DNA from: Trichosporon coremiiforme
Taxonomy: Eukaryota; Basidiomycota; Tremellomycetes; Trichosporonales; Trichosporonaceae
Length of the DNA stretch: 64,000 nucleotides
Assembly: GCA_039545355.1 (NCBI GenBank)
Contig: BCJJ01000006.1
Span: 558,001-622,000 of the forward strand
Direction of reading: 5' to 3'
In this document: piece after piece, positions 40,046 through 51,783 of the stretch
Layout of the letters: every line of letters starts with the position of its first letter
Numbering within the stretch: the first letter of the stretch is position 1
Program-made: the position numbers and the translations under genes
Notes under the pieces: model-generated
What the model was told of the DNA's origin: nothing
Seen by the model: the letters and a program-made list of their open reading frames with translations, nothing else
Database searches by the model: none

Positions 40046-41639
40046 GGTGGCGATGGCGACAACTAAACATCACCGTCGCTCGCCACATATCAAAACATAC
40101 ATCCAGTGACATCTGTACCATGTTCACTTTCGATACGGGGTTTGGACTGGTTCCGCCTTCATGTGACATGATTCATGACAACTTTGCTGCTGCACCTGCC
40201 TCGAGCCTTAACTGACATCATGTTGACGGCAGGTCCTGGCATGGCACTGTCATCATGCTTAAGAGCTTGAAGGGACTTGCCGGGTCCACGTAGCTTTGAG
40301 CGCCCACTGACTTGTGTTGACAAGCTCGAGGGCAACTCGCGGACAAGCCCTGCCCCGCTTTCTCAGACCCAATCTCAATGGAAAGAGCACGCAGCGTACA
40401 CCGGGCAGTAGGCTAGCTGCCTAAGGCGTAGACCATCGTCGCCGCGACCTCGAACCTGTTGAACTGTACCGCCGTGCAGTCCACGGCCCCGCCATGCGAC
40501 TATGATATGCGGGGCGCAGATCCGGGGCTCAGCGTGGCTCAGACACACGGGGTTCGGAAGTCTACCCCGACCAACGAGAGCCCATGGCGGAGTGTCATCT
40601 GCAGGCGGGCGACTCTACCGGAGGACGTGAACGTGCCTCTCTCGTTAAGAGCTGCCAGACACCAGCGCATGCCGTGGGAAAGCAGTCCCGGCCTGCACCC
40701 CTTCGGCCGGGCCGGCCGTCGACACCTCCGGCAAGGCACAGGCACCCGGCATGTGACCGCTGATCTCTTTGCTTTCATCAGCCAAACAACTCCTGCGCAC
40801 ATGTATAATGCGAAGCATGCATGGCATGTTCCGGTGCAATGGCATCTGCGGATCTACGCTGCGCAGATGACCTTCTCGGCAATAGCATAAGTATCGAGGT
40901 TGAATTCGATATGTTGTCCACCAGCCGAAAGCCTGCTGCAGCGTATGGTGACTGGTGACAAGTAGCGACGGGCTTATCTCCGCGGCCCGTTGCGCCGTCT
41001 CTCAGGGTCCACCATCGCAGACAGCTTTAACCGTGCGCTTTGCCGCCCACACCTTCCCAGGCACCAGCCTCTCTCCGGCTCTCGAGCTGTCAGACCCAAT
41101 AGAACGGCGCAGATTCCAGGTGCCGGTCACGTACACCGCACTCATCGTCGGGTTCGCGGCGGCTTGCGGAGTATCTCTTCTTTCCACTGGCAGCTGACAC
41201 CCGTTCGCCGGGCTGCAGCCGGGCCTGGCCCACCAACTCTTCCTCGGGCTGCATACATGTGCGCGCAGAAAGAAGAGGAGATGGGCTAGGCTCTGCGTTG
41301 CTAGGGTAAACCAGCCTGGGCTTGGGGACGAGCGTGCGGGGCCTGCGGATGAGTCAACGAGGAACTGGCTCCCGTTGGCGGAATCCTCGACTGACGCGGG
41401 GATCATCACGACTACGCTTTTGATACTTAAGACCCGGCACGCAGACAGTGGTCTTAGTCTCCACATCTGTCAGCCCCGCTACGGCCCCGCATCTGACACG
41501 CGCACTTGACTACACTTGACTTGGTTGACCTCATCACAACTCGACTTGACGTGGACGACGACACTCGGACGACCACCACGAGGTCACACAAACGTCCTCA
41601 GAAGAACACTTCGATCAGACGACATTGAACGTAACGACA
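40046..41639. other. Intergenic region, 1.6 kb, no supported gene
   Basis: It contains the 3' flank of the DPBB gene and the promoter of the acetate-transporter-type gene. The last 130 bp are rich in CACTTGACT-like and CGAC repeats. No RNA or LTR is seen. Confidence 0.45.
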
Positions 41640-42477
41640 ATGCCCGGATCCATCTGCTCCATGTCCACCCTCGAAGCCCCCTCGGTGCGGCATCCCTGGT
41701 TCGACGAGAAGTCGGAGCAGGACGTATGCCAGCGCCACGAGCGCATTCTGTGCCCCGACGGCGCGCCTGCCGAGTTTGACCAGCCCGGAATTCCGAAGCA
41801 GAACGTGAGTGTCCCCTTCCCTTTCCTCCCACTTGTTCCCCCCTCCTCCCCCGAGCTTCAGTGCAAGCAGTAAGACTGACGCCCAGCGCATCTTCGGCAA
41901 CCCTACCCCCCTCGGCCTGCTCTCCTGGGGCTACGGCCTCTTCCTCCTCTCAGCATGCACCTTCCACGTGCAGGGCCTGCAGACCTTTGCCGCGGCGATT
42001 CCACCATTGATCTTCTTCGGCGGCGTGTCCCAGACTTTTTGCGCGTGGTGGGAAATGTCCCTCGGCAACACGTTCATGGCGACTGTGTTCGGTGTCTTCG
42101 GCGCCTTCTCGCTGTCCATCGGCTGTCTCCTCCTTCCCGCTTTCGGGCTCGTTGGTCCCGAGCGCGACGCAGGCCTCGGTCTTGTTTTGCTCAGCTTCAT
42201 GATGCTGTTCGCGCTCATGCTCATGGGCAGCCTGAAATGCTCCTTCAATGTCATCGGCATGCTCACGAGCACACTCATCTTCGTGCTCCTGCTGGGCGTG
42301 CACTTCATGACGGGCGCTAGCAACAATGGGCTCCGCATTGCGTCGGGAGTGTTTGGAATGGTTGCGACGGCACTCGCGTGGTGGCTCGCCGTCACCAATC
42401 TCTGGACCAGCGACGTCACGTTCTTCCGCTCCCCTGTTGTCACGCTCTACACGAAGAGCGAGGATGAGATGGTCTAA
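41640..42477 (+). CDS. Acetate/ammonia-export transporter, AceTr (GPR1/FUN34/YaaH) family
   Basis: Exons 41640-41804 and 41887-42477 (82-nt intron) join to 251 aa. After a hydrophilic N-terminus of about 57 residues comes the family signature FGNPTPLGLLSW (consensus NPAPLGL) at the entry of the first span. Six membrane segments follow, for example YGLFLLSACTFHV, AAAIPPLIFFGGVSQTFCAWW, MATVFGVFGAFSLSIG and LIFVLLLGVHFMTG. The protein ends with a short hydrophilic tail. Relatives are yeast Ady2/Ato1-3 and Yarrowia Gpr1, plasma-membrane acetate (proton symport) carriers also linked to ammonia export. The intron separates the cytosolic N-terminus from the membrane domain. Usually induced by non-fermentable carbon and repressed by glucose (family knowledge). 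Confidence 0.9.
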
Positions 42478-45073
42478 GCGACTCGCTTCTTTTCACCAGC
42501 ACGCATCAGAATAGGACCGAACTTGCAATCACGAACAACAATCAGAAGAACCATCTTGTATAACTGTATATTAGCAAGCCGGAAGGCTCTGTAGTCAAAC
42601 GCACCATGTAAACATATAATTTGTTCCTTCCTGCGCTACCCCACGGAGCATCATGTCCACGGCAATATCTTGGCATCCAAGCTGGGACTCAATATTGTCT
42701 GGAGAGCGGAAGACCAGTCGACGTTGAGTCAGAAAGTCAGTCCGTTAGGTCGACGTCAGTGCAAGGTCTCAATCAATCCGGGGATAAGGAAGTTCTTGAG
42801 CACCACCTAGTGCCGCTTAAGAGCAAGAGTAAGGGAGGAGGTGTCAGGCAGAGTCGGCCGGCTAGACCGGTTCCAGACCCGAGATAACGCCCTATCTTCC
42901 TGGATCCATCCATGGTCCTCATACCTGCGCGTCTGCCCCCTCCCCTCCATCAGCTCCACCATATTACCGTTGAACCCAGATGCATGGCAACGTACGGACC
43001 GACCTTCGACACAGGGCTGTAGATGAAACATGCTTGGCATGCCGGTCCGCGCTCGGATCGCTTCTTACGGCCAGACTGCCGCTGTGTCCAGCGTTCTGCA
43101 ATGCACACAACAGCAAACAAAACACCCTTGATGTATCGAGGTCAACGTCATCCACAGCAAGGGCGCAAAGTTGCCCCGATGCTCGACGCTCGGAAGTTTT
43201 TACGACCTCCGTGGTCGCTCGCTGGCCGCTGCCAAGTCCGCCAATGGCGGCGCCGCCGGGGACTGGTGGAGGCACCGTCCTCGCACTGGCGGGCCCGTGC
43301 TGGGGAACAGCCGACGAGTACGTGGTTGCGTTTCAAAACTAACTCTTTTGGAGCAATGCTGAGAGGCAAGTGTGCATGGAATATGGTAAGTGAATGAGTG
43401 TGTGGAGAGGGCTGACAACATCGCAGCGAGCTGATATGTGAACCAGTTACGGAAGACCGATACCCGCGAAGAGCATGGCCATCTCGTCATGAACACAAGA
43501 TACTGTGGAACTGGGCGGTTACGGAGCAGCATGACGGCTTGACTGAGCAACGCAGCGGTTCCAGGTGGACCAAGGACAAAAACGACCAGCGAACTCACGA
43601 ACGCATGATGCGGCTGCGTACGCCCGCTCCTCCTAGCTTTCAGGCGCGGAGGCTCAAAGCAAATCATGGCCGATCATCGAGCTCAGGCCATCTGTGAGCA
43701 GCGCACAATGCAAGATTTGGAGGAGCCTGGCGTGCGTTTGATGTGGCTTCATAAAGCTAGCCCGGGTCTCAATCCTGGCAATCTCACAGCGTTTGTCTTC
43801 GACCAGAGGACAGCGGATTCCGGCTCAGTCAACTACAGAACGTGAGTGCAAGCGAAGCCGGGATAACCATCACCTGCCGCTTATTTTTCCTGACTGCGCG
43901 CCGGCGATTACGTGCGTTGAGAGTCTTTCGGCAACGCAAGCATGCTCGTTCAACCCTCCACGGGGCGCAAGCAACCGCCTCTCGGAACCTCATGCTGTCG
44001 CCGACGACCACGCCATTGTCCATTCTCAGGTTCGCGCCGATTCTCCAGACAAGCTGTTGCAACCCATGAGACTGTTTGGAGCCGAACTCATAACCCAGAG
44101 AACGCCAAGCCCAGCGTGGCGCAAAGCAGTATTGTTAGTGTGGTCATGTGAGCCCGTCGTCGGTACACATTCGCATGCTGTCTCGAAGCTCTCCGAAACA
44201 ACTCTCACCAATTTACGCCCGCCCGCTGCATTCGCACGACATTACCTCCGCATGAGAGATAGGTCGCTGCTGGTCGCTGATGAGTATTCTACAGCTTCCA
44301 GCCTGCAAACGAGTTCGCGAACTGGAGACCAACCACGGCGACGGGACAGCGGTTCACCTCGAATCCGTACTGAGAAATGGATGCAGCGTACGCCGACTTG
44401 CACCCAAACCGCGAGGCAACAAATGACTCGACATCATTCACTGGTCACACATGCTACGCCTCACCGCGCTTGATGATCTGGTGACATTCAGGCAGGCGAT
44501 GCTACATTTTGTTGGTGGTCACTGGTCGTGAGCTTCTGGTCATTTGGTGAGTTGCCTCATTCTAACCCCTTCCTAAGTGCCGGCCGCGAGAAATGGTGCG
44601 TTGTCTCCAGCTTCCACGGGCTAGCGTGTGGAAAGGGGAGAAGCCATTGGCACTCTGCGCTGCAATATTGTGCGAACTCGTTCGAGACTTCGCTAACTTC
44701 AGTATCCTGCAATGAATCGAGGTTCGCTCCACCTTCTCCCCGTGACACGCTTCGACCACCAGACCAATTATCAGCTGCGCAACGATCTGAGGGAAAAGCC
44801 GAAACATGAGCTGTTTTCCTGCGTGAGCGAGTACCGTGTCCCGCTCTGCGCTGTCGCTGGATATCTGTTGTGAGCGATCTACTCGGCGCAAGGTGCCAGC
44901 CATAACAGTCCTGTTCAACTAGACGAGGCTGTCGGAGCCGATCAGCCGCACAGAACGGACCACGGCCTCCGCCGTCGTCATCAACGCTCTCGACGATTCC
45001 AAAGCGATTCCTAATGTGACAAGGTGAGCTCCCCTACTTCCGTTCCTCCAGCCACTCTGCTTCATCTCACCAG

Positions 45074-45123
45074 CCTCACCACCAGCCTCACCACCAGCCT
45101 CACCGCCAGCCTCACCGCCAGCC
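45074..45123. repeat. 12-bp tandem repeat (CTCACCACCAGC)4
   Basis: Four adjacent 12-bp units; the last two carry CTCACCGCCAGC. A partial unit precedes them. Confidence 0.8.
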
Positions 45124-48100
45124 TTATCCCTATTTCCGCGCCATTATCTCTTCCAGTGAGTTCAGACTGCCTTAAACCTCCCACTCAACCCAGTCCAGGC
45201 GCGGCTCTTGCGAGACTTTGCGTGCTATTGTGGCTCTTCTGGAATTATGGCATGGCGAGGAGTGTCGTGCTTTAGGCGACACTGGTAACCGATGGCCGGA
45301 GATTCGGCCGTTGCCCGGTCTGCCCGGTCTGCCCGGGCTGCACGGGTGCTCGGGCTTCTGTCCGCGAGTCGGAGATTCGTCCATGCGGTCGGCGGGAGCG
45401 GTCGGCCGGGGCCGAGTGCTGCTAAACTGCTTATGGTGTTGGCCGATTCAGGCAGCGCAGTTCCTCAGTTCAGGCTAAATCAGGCATCCCCAGGTATCCA
45501 CAGGATTCCCAGGAGATGTAACACAGTTCCAAAACAAAGTCCGAGCGAAAGTGGGCCAGGTGTTGGATTGCCGCTGGACTGCGCTGGACTTGCCCACGGG
45601 ATGCCGTTGGATGAACATGGTGCCACCGATGTCTTGTGCGCCTCTGGCGCCACAGAATGCCACGGAACGTGGATCCTTGGGCCCTTTCCCTGGGTCTGAT
45701 TTCTTGGCTCCTGGGTGCACAGGTTGCGCACAGGTGCTCGACCCCTTACACGCTTCCTGAAGCACCATATCGAGTCCTGCATGTGGACCGGCATGCCGGC
45801 CTGCGCTCAGGTGGCCCAGTGCCGGTCCGAGTGGCGGGCGGCAGCATGCATATGTTGTCGCGGCTAGCCGCGCGTATCTCGCCAATTGCAGAGCGACGTT
45901 CGGCTCCAATTCTGGTTCCAGCCCTGCGCTTAGTGGCGCGGAGCAAAGCCCGTGAGCGTGCCGAAGCGGCCGTCGCCTATGTACGACTGAGCAAGATCCG
46001 CCCAGCTTCCGGCGGGCCGGTGGGGCTTGGCGGGCAGCCCTCGTGCGGCATTCCGAAGCACGGGGCAGGCATGTGCCAAGATGAAGTGGGGTCAAGTTGT
46101 GGCAAGTGGGCAAGTGTGGCAGGGGTCGTGAGGGTGGCTCGAGACGAGTCAAACTGACATCAGGCTGTGGCATTGCGATCACCGCGGAGTGGACTCGGAT
46201 CGCCTTGTGTTGGGGTTATCCTGGCGTACATTTCGATGTCCTTGGAGCGTCTCTCTGTGGCTGTCGGGCTTGTTCTGCAGGTGGCCTTCAGATACGTCGG
46301 CTCTGCGGTCACAGCGGAAGAGCGAGCATCGCATCCGCACTTCCATTGGTTAAGCAAGTCCACGCCCGCCTCTGCCCTCTTCGCTCCAGACCGACTTGGC
46401 CACGATCAAGGGCGTTCGTATCGGCGCGAGCTCGATCCCGATCGCGATGTCTCTGGCTGTTATGGCATAAAGTGCCACTTCTCATCAAGGTGTTGTGACA
46501 TCAGAGAAGTACTCACAACCACGTGCACCTCGCCTCAGCGCTCCTTCGCCAACGTTCTTCCTCGAGGCGGAAGTCCGCGGGCCCCGAAGAGAGGCGATCA
46601 GCACTATGCGGTCGGCATGCAACCCTCTGACTCACCGCATAGGTGAAACAACAGCGACACGAAGACCATATTGATTCTCTTCGTCAAGTGATATGTGAGA
46701 CAACGTGTGAGGCGATGCTGCAATCGGGCCAACGTCAGTGGCGTCAATATTGTGAATACCAGCTCAATCTTCCCGCCATTCATCGACGTGTCTTTGTCAT
46801 CCTTGTGGCTCCGAGGGTGATCGTTTGTCTTGCAGCGCGACACGAGGCGACACGAGCGACGCGTATCCCGTGCGCAAGATATGGCGGGCCCCACTCCGCT
46901 CTCGACAGACGTTTTGCTAACGCCAGACTGTCGTGACTGGCCGCACAATATGCATCCTCGCTCTCGACGCAAACGCGGGCAGCTGACGGTACCTCCATCG
47001 CTTACGAACGACTTCTCCTTTGTGCGCTCGCTTCATCATGCTGGTTATCGCTCTCTCGGCTGGTTGGACATAGTCCTCGACACGAACGACACGCGCAATC
47101 GTCACAATGAGGCAAAGGGTCCTTCGCGGCAGTCGTCCTGTTGTCAGACTCGCTGCTTATCATGAGGTGTTAGTCTGGAAGACAGGAGTAGGACAAACCG
47201 AACAAACACCCGATAAGCACACAGGCCAGCCAGTGTCAACGACGGGTGGCACGTTCTCATTCTCCTGTCATTCTCGGAGCCAACGTCTGCGACTCTTGCC
47301 ACCAGTGCCGAGAATAGATCTGACTTCGTAAATCGTCACCGCGTTAGGCGGAGTAACTTCCGCCGTTCATATCTCCCCTTGCCGCTCATACTTTGTGCGC
47401 AGCAAAGCTCGCCCCCGATCGTCCCATTGTGGCCCCCGTTCCTCTCCCATGCATCTGCGTGTATCCGCGTGCATCTGCCCGCGCCCGCGCCATTAGGGGG
47501 GCGTCAAGCGGGCGCCTCTTGCGCGCTCGCTTAGCAGCAATCATCCAAACCAAACCGCGCGTCAGGCCCGAAACGATCGGAATAATCCTAAAATTCGATA
47601 TCTCCCCCCATCACCCGCGTACGAGCTCAAGGAACGTCGAGGAACCGAGGAACGAAACTTTCCAGCGAAGCGAGGACGACGCCTGGCTGTTGGCTATCGG
47701 ACAAGGCGACGTCGGACGAAGCTGCGTCTACCAGCTGCCATGTCCGAGGCGATACGAAGGCTGGAGGAGAGGGTATATTCAAGGCTCAAGCGCGGACTGC
47801 TCAAAGGCTCAGAAGATCAGAAGGATTAGAGGGACCAGGGGGGCGGAGAAGGCGGAGACAGGCGGATATGTAGGGGGATTACACATGAAACTCGGAGTCT
47901 CGCCGCGAGTGAGCGCTAACACGATTGCCCGCCGCGTTTCTCCTGTCGTCCATGCTGTCGTCCATCGCGCTCGTCGCCGATTTCAACTTGCGCAACACTT
48001 GTGAGGGAGGCAGCCTGTAAGGGGGGTAATTTCTCGTATTTTCTGGACGCATGGACCCCCCGTCGCCACGTCGATGTCAGAATCGGCTGGAGGATATCGG

Positions 48101-48490
48101 CTGCAGCCTATCGGCTGGTCGTCGCCCGCTTACAGTCCCTTTGCCTCATTCTCGGGGTGGCACGCTGGCCGCCTCCTCCCCTGCTCCCTTCCCCTTCCCT
48201 TCCATCTTTGCCCTCCGACATCCCCTGTATTTCCACATCCCCTCTGCCCTGCCGCCCGTTCCTTACCCCTTTGGCGCAGGAACGACAGCGCAGCGCGCAA
48301 ACGGGCAGACTGCCGGATCCACTTCCACCATCGTCCTCGTTGCGCACGTTGCGCGTGTTGCGGCGGATACCGAAAGCGATCACGTCCGCAGCGAGTCGGA
48401 GGGCTCAGATAGACGAGTGGGTCAGGCCGCCTTTTAATTATGGAACATGCCGTATGTGGCTGCAGTTGTTCAGCCAGGGAGGCGGGTGCG

Positions 48491-48526
48491 CACGAGCACG
48501 AGCACGAGTACGAGCACGAGCACGAG
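48491..48526. repeat. Hexanucleotide microsatellite (CGAGCA)6
   Basis: Six tandem hexamers with one base change (CGAGTA). Confidence 0.8.
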
Positions 48527-48911
48527 TGTCCTGCTTCTATCGTTCGGATCGGTTCTTAGCCTACTTAGCCCGAACAACTGAGCCAGATGCAGCTCTCGCC
48601 TCGGGCCGCCAACCTTCGGCCATACTCTGCACCTTACGTGCCCGCAGCCTGAGGCAGGCGGGCTACGGTCCGACTCATAGCCAAGATTAACCTATCGCTA
48701 TCCCGCACCAGATGTCTCGTCACCTGCCCACAAGTCAAGTGGCCAGATCAGCCTAATCTATCAAATGCACGCTGGATCTCATTCGAGGTTTATGTATGAA
48801 TTCGATTTTGCTGTCTTTGGACTGGTCAGCTGGCGGCTGGGACTGGTCACCTGGTTTACCCACTCGGACGAGCGGACGATGATTGGAACCGCGCCGCGCC
48901 TTGTCTTGCTC

Positions 48912-48958
48912 GTGTCGTCTCTGTCGCCCGTGTCGTCCGTGTCGCCCATGTCGCCCGC
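48912..48958. repeat. 9-bp tandem repeat (GTCGCCCGT-type)
   Basis: About five imperfect 9-bp units with TGTCGCC or TGTCGTC cores. Confidence 0.7.
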
Positions 48959-49870
48959 AGACTCCGCCGAATGGGTGGGACGAATCAGAGTTCCGAATCT
49001 CGGGATTGGACTGCGTATCCGATTGCTGGACCTGCCGGACCACCACGCTGCTCGATTGGGCTCCGTCGAAGTGGGCATGTGACCGCTCCCCATTCGACCC
49101 CGCGATTTGACGGCTCAGGCGGCGCTCAGCGTTCACCGATGGTTAAGGCCCGCAGTGGTCAGCTGGACAGAACTACGACAGGCTGCAGGAAACTATAGGA
49201 AACTGCGTGCGGGCGGCCCTGGCGCATTCCGCCGCCGTGCTTCTTGCCCTAAACCCCCCGGCCCCGCCCCNCCCCCGCCCCGCCTCTCCCTCAGGCCCTC
49301 AGTTTCGCCCACGGTCACCGTCTGTGGCCAACCACCGATCACGCCGGGGGTAGGGGGGATCGGCGTACGCCCAGTCAGCAATTCGCGTTCGCGGCCCGTG
49401 GGCCGGCAGGCAAGCGTAGGGTGGGCGCGGCGGCGTAGGTGCGCTCAGTCGGCGCACTTCTGGCGCAGCCGGCAGTAGTGTGTCCAGCATTGGTCTTGGT
49501 GCCAAGCGTTGGCACGCCAGTCGGCAACGGCATCGGCAGGACGCCCGGTGGGGGTCGGTTAAAACCGGCCAAGGTTGCGGTGGTTGTCCTCCCAATAGAC
49601 GTGGGCTGCAGTTTGTGTGCTCATGAATCTTGTGCCCATCACGTTGGATGATTCGCTCGAACTCTGCGTCTCGATAATCGAATAACGGGGCTAAGGCACG
49701 GCGTTGACCCGCGTGATACTGTGGTTGTATCCAGAACACGACCCTTACACAGGGACGCCCTGTGGCCAGCTGAAGGGCAGCTTTGAGGCAGGCTGAATGG
49801 GGGAACTCTGCGGATGCAATGGTGGTGAATGCAGGGGAGACGTCAGGCGCTTCAGGAGATGTATTACGGA

Positions 49871-49950
49871 GGCAACAGGGGACAACAGGGGACAACAGGG
49901 GACAACAGGGGACAACAGGGGACAACAGGGGACAACAGGGGAAAACAGGG
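49871..49950. repeat. 10-bp tandem array (GACAACAGGG)8
   Basis: Eight adjacent decamers, six of them perfect GACAACAGGG, the first GGCAACAGGG and the last GAAAACAGGG. A near-identical decamer array exists at 56011-56050. Confidence 0.9.
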
Positions 49951-50026
49951 CTGCATGGCCAGGCACGTGGAGGCACAAGCAGCGTGCCGAGTGCATCCAA
50001 GTGGGGGACCACAAACCCAACGGCCG

Positions 50027-50081
50027 GCCAATCCGGGCCAATCCGGGCCAGTCCGGGCCAATCCCCCGCCAATCCCCCGCT
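50027..50081. repeat. 10-bp tandem repeat (ATCCGGGCCA-type) followed by 11-bp units
   Basis: Three decamers ATCCGGGCCA/GTCCGGGCCA are followed by two 11-bp CAATCCCCCGC units, 80 bp after the GACAACAGGG array. Confidence 0.75.
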
Positions 50082-51783
50082 AGATACCGGAGCCCACGTG
50101 TGCCGGACAGCGGACCGGTCCAACGGTCGCCTGCACGCTTGACGGTCGCTTAAAGTCTCGTCGATCGCGAAACCGATGCCACCACGGATGGGCTGCGTTG
50201 GCCGACGTCGAGGGTTCAACGACGCATGCACTGGGATAACGGCTGATGCGAGTGCCGAGTGCTTTGCGTCAAACGGAGGCGCCTCCGGGCTGATGCTGTT
50301 GACCGGGCAGGAGGCAGAAGGCAGGAAGCCAAAGTACGACCTGACGCCGGCGTGCCTGGGCTGAGAGGCGTTGGCTGGCAAGTCCGGGCCTGACGGCGCC
50401 GCGGCGCGGGCAGACGGAGGGTCAAGTCAGGCGGAGGCTCAGGCAGCGCGGCGCGGCGCCGCATGGCCCGCCAGCCGCCGTAGCATCCGTCGAGTACGCC
50501 CGCTGGCCGTGTTGCCTCGGTCGTCATTTAGTGTGTTGGCACTAGCTGGACCATGCGAACCGACGACGCCTAGGCTGATTGGAAAGTGGGATGTCCCTCA
50601 TGGCCCTCATGGCCTTAGCTCCTTTCAACTAGGTCTTTTGGTCTTTGCCCGCACGGGCAATCCTAATTCTCGCTATTCTCGTCTACTATCCCGTGTCCGA
50701 CGTGCAGACGTGACCCCCTCGACCCCACCGTCAGCCAACCCCGCACCTCACATCCGCATTCATCCTTGCAATTCCATCAGCTACCATCACCAACCAGCAC
50801 TAAGCCTCGCCCGTTCCTCTGTTGCTCAAAGGCGTACCGGCATACCGCGTAGACGCATAACTCGGTAGTCGGAACTGGATAATCATTTCAATCGACATTC
50901 TTTCGTTCCGTCACTCGTTCCTTCGGTTCAGGCTTCAGGTCCGAGAGCCAAAGCCAAAGCCAGAGCCAGAGCCAGAGCCAGAACCCAAGCCCAGGATATA
51001 CAAGTTCTCGGGCAAAGCAGAGGCGCAGAGAGCGACTAACCGAGGCGAGGTGTAGCCTGCCAACGGCCAACCAACGAATCGGGGTGGTGGCCGCGTTGCG
51101 CAACGTACGCCCGCCCGCCCGCTCGCCCGCGCGCGCGCTTACGCCTAAGGCTACGGCTACGCCTGCCCTAGACTCGCAGACTCCTAGACTTGTGGCCCCC
51201 GCCCCGCTGGCCCCGCCCCGCGTTGGCTGCGTTGGCTACTTCCGAGTCCGATACGCACTATGCCGCATCCGCAACTGCCTCCCCCTAGCTCCAGCTCTAG
51301 CACTGGCACTAGCACTAGCACCCACTCCCACTCCCACTCCCAGCCTATCCACACCCACACCACCCACACCACCCACACCCAGCCTCCGCCGCCTCCTCCG
51401 CCTCAGCACCAGTCGTCCTCCCCTGAGAAGTAAGTGCACATGTTCATGTCTGATACATCTCATTCCACTCCACTCCCACATCACCACAACCAACGCCAAC
51501 ACGCCCACGGCACCCCCGGCCTCCGCACAGAACTCCCACCCCCTCCATTAGGCCCCTCTCCATCTACCATTACCATTACCACTACCACTACCACCCAATA
51601 CGCCAGTCACCGACACTCGGCCGCACCCACACCCGCACCCACACCCAAACCTGCTTTCGCGCCAACGCCCACGACGACGCTTCCGGCGCTACTCCCGCCA
51701 CTCCACTCCCTCGTCTCGCTTCCTCTTCGCGTCCGCGACTGCACCTACACCAACTCGAGCATAGACCGCATGTCCCCACCGCC

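Larger units (their letters stand above)
42478..51783. other. Gene-poor region, 9.3 kb
   Basis: No frame here has convincing protein-like composition, splice structure or a recognisable domain. It contains several simple or decamer tandem repeats (listed separately) and one ambiguous base (N) at 49271 in a C-run. A short exon-like stretch at 44950-45024, ending at a good donor, was considered, but two frames compete. The last kilobase (50700-51783) is a C-rich leader of the Zn2Cys6 factor, with simple-sequence runs such as CCAGAG/CCAAAG at 50948-50990 and CCCACT near 51325. Confidence 0.5.

Noticed and set aside
44950..45024. Exon-like sequence ending in a GTGAGC donor
   Set aside because: Two frames compete, no acceptor-linked partner exon or domain found; left as unsupported.
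47393..48690. Two consecutive plus-strand frames of about 200 codons
   Set aside because: Arg/Ser/Pro-rich shadow-type composition, no recognisable motif, no matching splice structure.
49290..50381. Minus-strand open frame of 360 codons across the decamer array
   Set aside because: The decamer array alone produces a long repetitive peptide and keeps the frame open; flanks lack coding character and an N lies nearby.
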